Origin: Vibrio chagasii
Lineage (GTDB): Bacteria > Pseudomonadota > Gammaproteobacteria > Enterobacterales > Vibrionaceae
Assembly (NCBI GenBank): GCA_041879415.1
Contig: CP090852.1
Coordinates: forward strand, 992,001-1,056,000
Reading direction: 5' to 3'
Length of the DNA stretch: 64,000 bases
Below are positions 52,240 to 60,044 of the stretch, piece by piece. The position numbers were made by a program, and so were the translations under genes. The notes under the pieces are model-generated. The model was not told the DNA's origin, did no database searches, and saw nothing but the letters and a program-made list of their open reading frames with translations. The first letter of the stretch is position 1; each line of letters starts with the position of its first letter.

Positions 52240-53172
52240 TTAGTTTAACTTCTTCCATTGGTATGGTGTTATGCCATTGGCTCGTTTAAAAGATCGAATG
52301 AATTGCGAGGAATCGGCATAACCTAAGTGAAGAGCTACATCAGAAATTGCATAGCCTTGCTGTGAAAGGACTCGCTTTGCAAACTCGAACGATAGTGACT
52401 CCTTAATTGCTTTGAAAGTGGTCTGTTCATCCTTCAGTGCTCTCTGTACTGTTCGCTTTCCTATTCCATTGAGGTCACAAAACTTATCTAAGTCGATATC
52501 CATTCTTCCTATATATGACGACAAGGCATGTGAGACTCTATCGGAGTCTGCCATCGGTTCAGGCTTAGCTGGGCTTAGTGAGATAGAGCCTAGGGAGGAA
52601 TAATGAATACGTGTGTGCTCTTGCCCAAGGTATTGGGGCGTATCGGATTGAACCTGTAGCTCGCGTAAATCTTCAGCGCTGTTTGCGACTAAATCATATC
52701 GAATAGGGTCAGATAATTCCGGATATCTTGTTTTCAAATAAGCATGTACATAAACAATCAGAAGCAACTCTGACTCTACATGCTTCAAGGCTAGCTTGGT
52801 CGTTTTTAGTGATACCGAAAATCCGAGCTTATCCTCGTTTATCGTCAGCTCATCAATAGACAAGCAGCGCAGAAAGCTATCCATCGAAAGCTCACCAAAC
52901 CATACCTCTTGACCTATTTGCTGAGCACTTTTTAACAACAGTGAGGTAAATGAATCAGCGCTTAAATTCAGTCGCAGTTCGTGTAAGAAAAGAGCAAATA
53001 GGTTAAATGGAATATACGTAGCAGACGAGGTGCTCATACTAAAAGGTAGGTTCGCTTTTGCAGCTAGCTCATCAAGAACTCCTTGTTTGAAACCAAACGA
53101 GTTATCCTCTTGCAAAGCCTGTTGAAAATGGATTGCTATACGCTTATCTATCAGCGGTATATTAAGTCCCAT
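52240..53172 (-). CDS. AraC-family regulator
   Basis: This 310-residue AraC/XylS regulator has an N-terminal OruR/ArgR-type arabinose-binding-like domain and a C-terminal double helix-turn-helix (IDLDKFCDLNGIGKRTVQRALK and YAISDVALHLGYADSSQFIRSFKRANGITP, quoted here in part). AAGGG precedes the ATG. It is upstream of the pilin gene on the same strand, 78 bp away, with no other neighbour in operon. Target unknown. Confidence 0.85.
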   Translation of the reverse strand: MGLNIPLIDKRIAIHFQQALQEDNSFGFKQGVLDELAAKANLPFSMSTSSATYIPFNLFALFLHELRLNLSADSFTSLLLKSAQQIGQEVWFGELSMDSFLRCLSIDELTINEDKLGFSVSLKTTKLALKHVESELLLIVYVHAYLKTRYPELSDPIRYDLVANSAEDLRELQVQSDTPQYLGQEHTRIHYSSLGSISLSPAKPEPMADSDRVSHALSSYIGRMDIDLDKFCDLNGIGKRTVQRALKDEQTTFKAIKESLSFEFAKRVLSQQGYAISDVALHLGYADSSQFIRSFKRANGITPYQWKKLN

Positions 53173-53431
53173 TCTATACCCTTCCCCTATTTTTATGACG
53201 TAGAGTGCACATTTTGGCTTTCTAGTTTAGCCCCTCTTCTCTTGAATTAACAAGATACACATTTACGATTAAGCCTCAAAATACACCGACTTAAGCCGTT
53301 TAATAATACTCATTTCTCATCCTCCAAATGCCCTTATGTGTTATAATTCTTAGTCTCTCAAAGCGTGCTGAATCCCTGATTTAGTTCACTATTCTTTAAC
53401 CACAGTGAATCCACTTTAACGTTATCGAACT

Positions 53432-54139
53432 ATGAAAAAATACGAATTAGTTGTCCAAGATATTGTGAGTAAGATCTGTCAAAACAGTATCAGCCATAAG
53501 CTTCCAGCAGAAAGAGAACTCTCTGAAATATATGGGCTATCTCGATTTACTATTCGAAAAGCACTAGCAAAACTAGAAGCGATTGGCATGGTCACATCTA
53601 AGGTGGGTTCAGGCTACTTCGTCAACACCGCTCTGATTGGTACACCTTTAGTCTACAACTCGATCACAGAGAACAGCTTTGAAGAGATCTCTTACAAAAA
53701 AATCCAGTTGAACAAAGCACTACCCGACAATCACGAGCAGCAAATTTTTTCATTAAGCGACAACGAATATATTTGGAAAATTAGACGCCTTCGATTGATC
53801 AACAATAAAGTGGTTCAAATTGAAGAGGCAAAAATCCCGGTTAGCGTATTTCCTGAAATGAATGCGGAGATCATAGAAAGCTCGATTCAAAAACACGCTT
53901 TGTCAAAAGGGCTGCAGATCGATAGTTATTTGACGACTTATCAGGCTGTTAACGTATCTAAAGAAGATGCTGAACTGCTTGGTTGTAAAAAAAATGTCGC
54001 TGCAATGAATATTACTAACCGAGGTTTCTTAGCGTCTGGTGAGTTATTTATAGTCAGCGATATTATTGATATTAATTACCAATGCACGTATCACACCCCT
54101 TTTAACAGTGAGAGTATGAGCTACCGAGACAAGAAGTAA
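53432..54139 (+). CDS. GntR-family regulator (HutC/UTRA subfamily)
   Basis: This 235-residue regulator has an N-terminal winged helix (LPAERELSEIYGLSRFTIRKALAKLEAIG, about 25-53) and a C-terminal UTRA ligand domain. It lies beside the ManD/PTS/kdgK/eda genes, convergent with the dehydratase, and UTRA regulators commonly sense phosphorylated sugars. It is therefore the likely local repressor of that cassette, with the inverted repeat at 55596-55642 as its candidate site. No convincing Shine-Dalgarno is visible. Confidence 0.85.
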   Translation: MKKYELVVQDIVSKICQNSISHKLPAERELSEIYGLSRFTIRKALAKLEAIGMVTSKVGSGYFVNTALIGTPLVYNSITENSFEEISYKKIQLNKALPDNHEQQIFSLSDNEYIWKIRRLRLINNKVVQIEEAKIPVSVFPEMNAEIIESSIQKHALSKGLQIDSYLTTYQAVNVSKEDAELLGCKKNVAAMNITNRGFLASGELFIVSDIIDINYQCTYHTPFNSESMSYRDKK

Positions 54140-54267
54140 TAATACTAGCCAGAAAATGATTGATTATATTTAGTGGGAAAGGGTGACTGACTATTAAAAA
54201 TATTTATTTAATTCACCAATAATATAATCTTGTTAGTACCTATTTTTAATTAGACAATCAACTCAAA

Positions 54268-54294
54268 AAAATGGCCGCTAATAGCGGCCATTTT
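54268..54294 (+). terminator. Bidirectional terminator
   Basis: AAAATGGCCGCT / AGCGGCCATTTT, a 12-bp stem with a 3-nt loop and U-tracts on both sides, lies between the convergent GntR and ManD genes. Confidence 0.87.
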
Positions 54295-54310
54295 ATTTTA
54301 AAGGTACGAG

Positions 54311-55510
54311 TTAAGGGGTATGGATAGCGCCATCAGGAAGGCGGCTTTGTGTCCACTCGTGGGGGCGATACATCACTGGAAATTCCGCAGCAGCCTCTCG
54401 GTCGATCTCAACACCAATTCCGGCAATTTCAGATGCGTATAAGTAACCATTGATCGGCTCTGCTGCATTCGGGAATACCTTGTGCGTATTCTCGTTGTAT
54501 TCGACATGCTCTTGAATCGCCGCATTATGTAAATGCACGTTCAAATGCGTGTTCACCGCTGCGCCAATTGGCGTCATATCTGGCGGACAGTGCCATGCAA
54601 TACGTACACCGAAGTTCTGGCATAAGTGTCCAAGTTTAAGAGCTGGCGTAATACCACCGATTTGTGAAACATGGCAACGGATGAAGTCGATTCGACGATT
54701 CACGATCAGAGACTTCCACTCTTCAGGGTTATTAAATAACTCTCCTAAACCCAATGATACCGAGCTTTGACTACGAATATTGTCTAGCCATTCCGTTTGG
54801 TTTGGCGGAAGAATATCCTCGATGAAGTACGGCTTATATTGCTCGACTTCCTTCGCAAATTGTATTGCCTGATTTGGAAAAAGACGCTCATGCACATCGT
54901 GGAGGATATGGAATTGGTTACCATATTTCTCTCTCAGCGACTTAAACATGGTTAGCGTGTTGTCCATGTACTGATCTTGGTCGTAGTAGGAACCTTCAGT
55001 CGGGTTTTGAGTGGTATGTAAATCGGTTGGAACACCGCCATAGAAACCAAGCTGACAACGTATATGCTTGTAGCCTTTCTCTAAGAAACCTTCAACCAAA
55101 TCATAAATGCCTTCCATGGTGTCGCTTGTCGCATGCGTATACACAGGGATTGCATCACGAGACTTACCACCAAACAATTGATGCAGAGGCATACCTGCTA
55201 ACTTAGCTTTAATATCCCATAGTGCCATATCAACACCAGAAATAGCATTATTGATGACAGGTCCATTTCGCCAGTAAGCGTTAACCATCATCATTTGCCA
55301 TAAGTCTTCAATATTATTAGCGTTTTTTCCAATAAGAATCGGTTTTAAATATTCATCGACCATTGTTTTTACAGCAAGTGGTCGCTGCTGGAATGTCGCA
55401 CAGCCAAAGCCAGTCACACCTTCACTCGTTTCAACGACAACGGTAATTAGGTTGTGTCTGTCTGGCTTAGTAATAATACAATGGATATCGGATATAATAG
55501 TTTCTTTCAC
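54311..55510 (-). CDS. rspA: ManD/RspA-type acid-sugar dehydratase (enolase superfamily)
   Basis: This 399-residue enolase-superfamily enzyme of the D-mannonate dehydratase (ManD, RspA) subgroup has intact active-site residues. The metal ligands are Asp205, Glu231 (FIEDILPP) and Glu257 (GLGELF). The acid/base candidates are His207 (DVHERL) and His307 (AWHCPPDMTPIG) with Asp311. ManD enzymes dehydrate D-mannonate, D-gluconate or both to 2-keto-3-deoxygluconate, with widely varying activity. It is divergent from the PTS-kdgK-eda operon. The substrate is inferred only from those neighbours. Confidence 0.88.
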   Translation of the reverse strand: MKETIISDIHCIITKPDRHNLITVVVETSEGVTGFGCATFQQRPLAVKTMVDEYLKPILIGKNANNIEDLWQMMMVNAYWRNGPVINNAISGVDMALWDIKAKLAGMPLHQLFGGKSRDAIPVYTHATSDTMEGIYDLVEGFLEKGYKHIRCQLGFYGGVPTDLHTTQNPTEGSYYDQDQYMDNTLTMFKSLREKYGNQFHILHDVHERLFPNQAIQFAKEVEQYKPYFIEDILPPNQTEWLDNIRSQSSVSLGLGELFNNPEEWKSLIVNRRIDFIRCHVSQIGGITPALKLGHLCQNFGVRIAWHCPPDMTPIGAAVNTHLNVHLHNAAIQEHVEYNENTHKVFPNAAEPINGYLYASEIAGIGVEIDREAAAEFPVMYRPHEWTQSRLPDGAIHTP

Positions 55511-55595
55511 AATTAAATAACCTAAACTTAAGTCAACTCCTATTATCTAACCGCTTTAAAAATCACATTTCAAGGGCTAATTTTTGCCTAAAAAT

Positions 55596-55642
55596 AATTG
55601 GTACGTTAAGTGTTTTTTTTTGATAAACAAAACATACCAATT
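55596..55642 (+). promoter_or_regulatory. Long-spaced inverted repeat in the ManD/PTS control region
   Basis: AATTGGTACGTT (55596-55607) and AACATACCAATT (55631-55642) are 12-bp half-sites in inverted orientation, one mismatch, with 23 bp between. They lie 86-132 bp from the dehydratase start and about 130-176 bp before the PTS gene. A dimeric or looping regulator, possibly the GntR protein, could bind both. Confidence 0.5.
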
Positions 55643-55771
55643 GGCAAAAAACGGTGAAAAAATAATTTTTGGGATTTTAAATGTGATTGAGATCTCTTTT
55701 TATTCCGTTGGATTTAAATTGGTTGTCGTTATGATTTCTCGAGTTAAATATATTCCAATAACAGGTGTAGT

Positions 55772-57205
55772 ATGCAAATGGTAGAAAAGAGTGATGCCGT
55801 TGTGAATAGCTCTAAGTCATCATCGAAAAAGAAAAACTTCAAAGAAAATATACAGTTATTAGTCACTGCTCTTGGCGGTGAAGAGAATATCGTGAGTATC
55901 ACGCACTGTATGACAAGACTGAGATTCAAATTAGCCGACGAGTCATTGGCTAACGAAGATGACATCAAGCAAATCGCAGGTGTGAAAGGTGTCGTTCTTC
56001 AACAAGGTCAAACCCAAGTGATCATCGGGGTTGAGGTCGAGAAGTGGTTCAACGCCCTATCAAATACGCAAAAAGCTGATTCAAGTCCTGCTGATGAGCT
56101 AGAGAAAGGCAAGCTATTCCAAGGCGTGATGCGCATTGTTGCTGGCATCTTTGGCCCTGTAGTACCAGCTATTGCGGGTGCCGGTATGCTAATGGGTCTG
56201 CTATCGGGCCTTATTGCTACCAATGTTATCTCTGAAACCTCAGACACGGTTTACTTCTTCCGTTCAATTTCTATTGCGGTGTTCTTCTTCTTACCTATGC
56301 TGGTTTCTTTCTCTGCAGCCAAGGTCTTTAAAGTAAATGAGTACATCGCACTTGCTGTTTCCTCAGCAATGCTAGCACCCAAGCTAGTAGATAAAGCGGC
56401 GATGCTAAAAGACGCAGGTGCAGCTCCGGAGCTAACGGTTCTTGGCGTAGTTCCGATTGAACTGCTCAACTACGGCGGTGCAATTGTTCCTGCAATTCTC
56501 GCAATCTGGTTGCTGTCTAAAGTGACACCTCTGGTTGATCGAATGGTCCCTGCTTCAGCTAAGCCAGTGTTCACACCGCTACTGGCGTTTACAGTAACCT
56601 CGACCATTACACTCTCTTTTGTTGGCCCTGCGGGTATTTGGCTAAGTAACGGAGCCGGTTGGGTAATGAGTTCATTACTGGAGATCTCTCCGACGTTAAC
56701 GGGCTTTGTATTTGGTCTAACTCGCCCGATTACTATTGTATTTGGTATTCACCACAGCATGACGCCAATCAGCCTGAACAACTTCGCACTGTATGGCAAG
56801 GATCTACTGATGCCTATCATGTGTTTGGGTAACATGGCGATTGCGGGCGCAACCATGGCTATCTGGCACAAACAGCGTAAGACAGTTTCTAAAGAGCAAT
56901 CTTCGATTACGATGGGTTCAAGTGTAACGGCGATTCTAGGTATTACGGAGCCAGCTCTGTTTGGTGTCCTAACTAAATACACCAAAGCGATGATGACCGC
57001 GAGTTTAGCAGCAGGTGTGTTCGGTGCTATCTCAGTAACGATTGATACTCACTTAACGAGCTACATTCTTTCTTCTGTATTCAGCCTGCCAGCTTACCTT
57101 GCAAGCGGTACACAAAACTTCCTTCAAGCAATCATGGGCGTGGTAGGTGTATTCACACTGTCTTTCATTCTAACCATGTTGTTTGTAAAACTAGACAACA
57201 AATAA
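55772..57205 (+). CDS. PTS EIIBC permease, glucose/sucrose superfamily
   Basis: This 477-residue phosphotransferase-system permease has an N-terminal EIIB domain (about 27-100), with phosphorylatable Cys46 in THCMTRLRF, followed by an EIIC domain of about ten membrane helices (about 118-475). It has no EIIA domain, so it must receive phosphate from an EIIA such as Crr encoded elsewhere. It belongs to the glucose/sucrose/trehalose/beta-glucoside class, not a gluconate or uronate transporter. Downstream are KDG kinase and KDPG aldolase. Substrate unknown. Confidence 0.88.
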   Translation: MQMVEKSDAVVNSSKSSSKKKNFKENIQLLVTALGGEENIVSITHCMTRLRFKLADESLANEDDIKQIAGVKGVVLQQGQTQVIIGVEVEKWFNALSNTQKADSSPADELEKGKLFQGVMRIVAGIFGPVVPAIAGAGMLMGLLSGLIATNVISETSDTVYFFRSISIAVFFFLPMLVSFSAAKVFKVNEYIALAVSSAMLAPKLVDKAAMLKDAGAAPELTVLGVVPIELLNYGGAIVPAILAIWLLSKVTPLVDRMVPASAKPVFTPLLAFTVTSTITLSFVGPAGIWLSNGAGWVMSSLLEISPTLTGFVFGLTRPITIVFGIHHSMTPISLNNFALYGKDLLMPIMCLGNMAIAGATMAIWHKQRKTVSKEQSSITMGSSVTAILGITEPALFGVLTKYTKAMMTASLAAGVFGAISVTIDTHLTSYILSSVFSLPAYLASGTQNFLQAIMGVVGVFTLSFILTMLFVKLDNK

Positions 57206-57232
57206 GCTCCTTTTGACTTGCTCAAAAGCTCC

Positions 57233-57259
57233 ACGTGGCTACCTACTCTGTAGCCACGT
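57233..57259 (+). other. Intercistronic hairpin between PTS and kinase genes
   Basis: ACGTGGCTAC / GTAGCCACGT, a perfect 10-bp stem with a 7-nt loop, lies in the 99-bp gap. There is no U-tract, so full termination is unlikely; mRNA processing or differential stability within the operon fits better. Confidence 0.6.
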
Positions 57260-57304
57260 TCCATCATTTGATACCCAGAATCCAACTTTTCGAAAAGGCA
57301 CACT

Positions 57305-58267
57305 ATGAGCCATATTGCGATTATCGGCGAATGCATGATTGAATTGAATGGCGCGCCATTTGGCACCATGCAACAAAGCTATGGCGGAGACACGCTCAAC
57401 GCCGCTATTTACTTGAACCGAAGTGCCACCAGCAATGTTCAACAGGCAGGTAATCCTTCAATACGTACCAGCTACGTGACTGCGCTGGGATCTGATGCCA
57501 TTAGCCAACAGATGCTAGAACGCTGGCAAAGTGAGGGGATATCGACAGATCTTGTCGCTATCGACGAGAAGCGTTCTCCAGGCTTGTACTTGATTCAGCT
57601 GGATGACGAAGGGGAAAGAACCTTCTTATACTGGCGCAACAACTCCGCTGCTCGCTATCTAGTTCAACACCCTAATTTCGATGCAATCTGCCAATCACTA
57701 AACGATGTGGATATGATCTTTTTCAGCGGTATTTCGCTCGCGATATTGCCACAAAGCGATCAAATCAAGTTACTAGCAGTAATCCAGAAACTGCGTTCAA
57801 GAGGCGTCACTATCGCTTGTGACAGTAACTACCGACCAAAGTTATGGGAATCAGAAAACGCGACCAAAGAGTGCTATCAACTGGGTTATCAAGTCACTGA
57901 TATCGCCTTGGTTACCTTTGATGATGAACAGCAACTATGGGGCGACCAAACACCTCAAGACACCATCGACCGACTGCACAGGCTTGGTGTGAAGACCATC
58001 ATTGTAAAACTCGGTGCTGAAGGCTGTTTGGTCAGTGAAACACCAGAGAAAGCGCCAAGTCTCATTGAGACCACGCCAGTCGAAACCGTCATCGATAGCA
58101 CTTCGGCCGGTGACTCATTCAATGGTGGTTTCTTATCTTGTTATCTATCGGGTGGCTCTGTTGAGCAAGCCTGTCGCCAAGGTAATGCACTGGCGAGACT
58201 GGTCATTCAGCATCATGGCGCCATCATTCCCAAAACCATCACAGATACTCTTTTTACCTCTAATTAA
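57305..58267 (+). CDS. kdgK: 2-keto-3-deoxygluconate kinase
   Basis: This 320-residue PfkB/ribokinase-family kinase, most like KDG kinase, phosphorylates 2-keto-3-deoxygluconate to KDPG. The N-terminus is IGECMIELNG, YGGDTLNAAIYL binds substrate, and the C-terminal signature STSAGDSFNGGF carries the catalytic Asp. AAAAGGCACACT precedes the ATG. It is followed ten bases later by the aldolase, so the kinase and aldolase act in series. The substrate call depends on this pairing. Confidence 0.9.
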   Translation: MSHIAIIGECMIELNGAPFGTMQQSYGGDTLNAAIYLNRSATSNVQQAGNPSIRTSYVTALGSDAISQQMLERWQSEGISTDLVAIDEKRSPGLYLIQLDDEGERTFLYWRNNSAARYLVQHPNFDAICQSLNDVDMIFFSGISLAILPQSDQIKLLAVIQKLRSRGVTIACDSNYRPKLWESENATKECYQLGYQVTDIALVTFDDEQQLWGDQTPQDTIDRLHRLGVKTIIVKLGAEGCLVSETPEKAPSLIETTPVETVIDSTSAGDSFNGGFLSCYLSGGSVEQACRQGNALARLVIQHHGAIIPKTITDTLFTSN

Positions 58268-58277
58268 GAAATACATT

Positions 58278-58907
58278 ATGTCTACAATCAACAACCAACT
58301 TAAAGCCCTAAAAGTTATCCCTGTTATTGCTATTGATAACGCAGAAGACATCATCCCACTAGGTAAAGTGTTAGCAGAAAATGGACTGCCCGCAGCAGAG
58401 ATCACGTTCCGTTCGGATGCTGCTGTTGAAGCAATTCGACTACTTCGCCAAGCACAACCAGAGATGCTGATTGGCGCAGGAACTATCTTAAATGGTGAGC
58501 AAGCACTCGCAGCTAAAGAAGCGGGCGCGACATTCGTGGTTTCTCCTGGTTTTAATCCAAATACAGTAAGAGCGTGCCAAGAAATCGGCATCGATATTGT
58601 TCCTGGCGTAAACAACCCTAGCACGGTTGAAGCGGCACTAGAGATGGGCCTCACTACTCTCAAGTTCTTCCCAGCTGAAGCTTCTGGTGGCATCAGCATG
58701 GTGAAATCTTTAGTTGGACCATACGGCGATATTCGACTCATGCCGACTGGCGGTATCACACCATCTAACATCGATAACTACCTAGCCATACCTCAAGTTT
58801 TAGCTTGCGGTGGTACTTGGATGGTCGACAAGAAGCTCGTTACCAATGGCGAGTGGGACGAGATTGCCCGACTAACACGCGAGATTGTTGAACAAGTGAA
58901 TCGTTAG
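58278..58907 (+). CDS. eda: KDPG aldolase
   Basis: This 209-residue Entner-Doudoroff aldolase cleaves 2-keto-3-deoxy-6-phosphogluconate to pyruvate and glyceraldehyde 3-phosphate. The Schiff-base lysine is Lys129 in TTLKFFPAE, with Glu41 and Arg45 in AEITFRSDAA. Length is typical. The ATG at 58278 gives the conserved start (STINNQLKALKVIPVIAI); the frame runs open upstream from 58014 inside kdgK but lacks homology there. Only a weak Shine-Dalgarno is seen, so coupling to kdgK translation is possible. Confidence 0.95.
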   Translation: MSTINNQLKALKVIPVIAIDNAEDIIPLGKVLAENGLPAAEITFRSDAAVEAIRLLRQAQPEMLIGAGTILNGEQALAAKEAGATFVVSPGFNPNTVRACQEIGIDIVPGVNNPSTVEAALEMGLTTLKFFPAEASGGISMVKSLVGPYGDIRLMPTGGITPSNIDNYLAIPQVLACGGTWMVDKKLVTNGEWDEIARLTREIVEQVNR

Positions 58908-58953
58908 TCATTAACGTTCTAGAAAGGACAAACTCCCTTTCCTCTAAAACAAC

Positions 58954-58979
58954 AAAGCCACAGCAGACGCTGTGGCTTT
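58954..58979 (+). terminator. Bidirectional terminator
   Basis: AAAGCCACAGC / GCTGTGGCTTT, an 11-bp stem with an AGAC loop and TCTTTTC after it, ends the PTS-kdgK-eda operon and probably the convergent DsbB-like operon. Confidence 0.87.
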
Positions 58980-59006
58980 TCTTTTCACTATAAAACGACC
59001 AATCCA

Positions 59007-59546
59007 TCAATTAAGCAGCCAATAGCTCACTGGATTGTCTGGGCACTGATAAGGTCCACATTCAACAAAGGTAGCGATAGCATTGAGTGCAACCACGACG
59101 ATGGCTAATAAGCACGCCACACGCCCCAAGTTACTCATCTTATACGCTTCTTGCGACGGCTCTTTATTAGTCAATATTAGAATGACGGCAACCGCTAATA
59201 TGGTCGCAACAAATAACACGAAAGCCCAAGTGTAATAGTGCATTCCAAAGATAGGACTACCATAGCCAGGCGTGCCTGGAATCACATGCAGCGATACCTG
59301 TCTTAAAGAGGTGGCGACACCATACAAAGCACCGATCAAAACAATGCCATAGTGACGGGGTTGAGGCCCATAAACCACATTCAACATAAAGCCAAACGCA
59401 ACCATCACGAAACCGATACGTTGCAATAAACACAACGGGCAAGGCAACTCGTGAAGAACAAACTGAAGGATGAAGCCTATCAACAGAACGGCAGTCATGC
59501 CGAGTAGGCCAAGCGTATTTAGGAGCGTTAACTGATTTCGATTCAT
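59007..59546 (-). CDS. DsbB-like disulfide bond formation protein
   Basis: This 179-residue inner-membrane protein with four transmembrane helices resembles DsbB-family quinone reductases that reoxidise DsbA. The first periplasmic loop holds a Cys-x-x-Cys pair (CPLC, Cys36 and Cys39) and a second pair is near the C-terminus (Cys163, Cys168 in ECGPYQC). It is shorter and more divergent than housekeeping DsbB, and no DsbA-like partner is nearby. Its gene follows a DUF5993 gene after 9 bp on the same strand. Confidence 0.85.
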   Translation of the reverse strand: MNRNQLTLLNTLGLLGMTAVLLIGFILQFVLHELPCPLCLLQRIGFVMVAFGFMLNVVYGPQPRHYGIVLIGALYGVATSLRQVSLHVIPGTPGYGSPIFGMHYYTWAFVLFVATILAVAVILILTNKEPSQEAYKMSNLGRVACLLAIVVVALNAIATFVECGPYQCPDNPVSYWLLN

Positions 59547-59555
59547 GTTAGCTCC

Positions 59556-59711
59556 TTACAATAAGATGGGTAACGAATCAGTCGCATGGTGATTGAACCA
59601 ATACAACCCAAGGATCACAGAGCCCGCAAAAAAGCCATAAGCCGCGGTCTTCTTCTCGAAAAAAGCGCATAACATCGCCACGAGTAATAGTAGAAACAGT
59701 AAAGACATCAT
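59556..59711 (-). CDS. DUF5993 small membrane protein
   Basis: This 51-residue protein starts MMSLLFLLLLVAMLCAFFEKK and has two predicted membrane helices. It matches the DUF5993 family, whose members sit next to DsbB-like proteins, as here 9 bp upstream. I start it at the first ATG of the pair (59711) rather than a TTG at 59738; GAGG lies somewhat far upstream. Its function is unknown but probably supports the DsbB-like protein. Confidence 0.72.
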   Translation of the reverse strand: MMSLLFLLLLVAMLCAFFEKKTAAYGFFAGSVILGLYWFNHHATDSLPILL

Positions 59712-59738
59712 AAGAGGTATTCCCTCGCTATTTATCAA

Positions 59739-60044
59739 GTCCAGTCATATTGAACGTCAAAATGAATATCCACACCTACGCCCCAAACAGCATTCAAAAT
59801 CGGCAAATCTATGGATTACGGATTAAAAATCATCAATTTAATACTTGTTAGTAAGCGTTAACCTGTCAAGTTTCCGCGACTAACAAAACGCTTCTGTGGA
59901 TAGAAGATGCAAGTAACACGCCGAATCAAGAAAAGCATGCGCACCTCAAAATCAGGCATACCACGAAACGGAGCACAGATTTTACGATTAGCTACACTTA
60001 CCAAACAGGGATAACACTAAAAGAGTGAATGGCTAGGAAACTTA
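59739..60044 (+). promoter_or_regulatory. 306-bp intergenic region with interleaved repeats
   Basis: This region separates the DUF5993 gene (minus) from the secreted 753-residue gene (plus) and must contain promoters for both. Two pairs of complementary segments are interleaved: TTGTTAGT (59845) with ACTAACAA (59879), and AAGCGTT (59853) with AACGCTT (59887). No gene is evident. The secreted gene has AGGAAACTTA before its ATG. Confidence 0.5.

Noticed and set aside
55584..55784. A 66-codon open frame in the ManD/PTS control region
   Set aside because: It overlaps the candidate operator and runs into the PTS start, is rich in low-complexity hydrophobic residues and has no homology I recognise. 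The region is better explained as regulatory.
58014..58277. In-frame upstream extension of the aldolase inside kdgK
   Set aside because: The open extension overlaps kdgK in another frame and has no aldolase similarity. The conserved start is at 58278.
59845..59893. Possible integron attC site
   Set aside because: The complementary segments resemble attC spacing, but the terminal RYYYAAC and GTTRRRY core boxes are not matched and no cassette or integrase is nearby.
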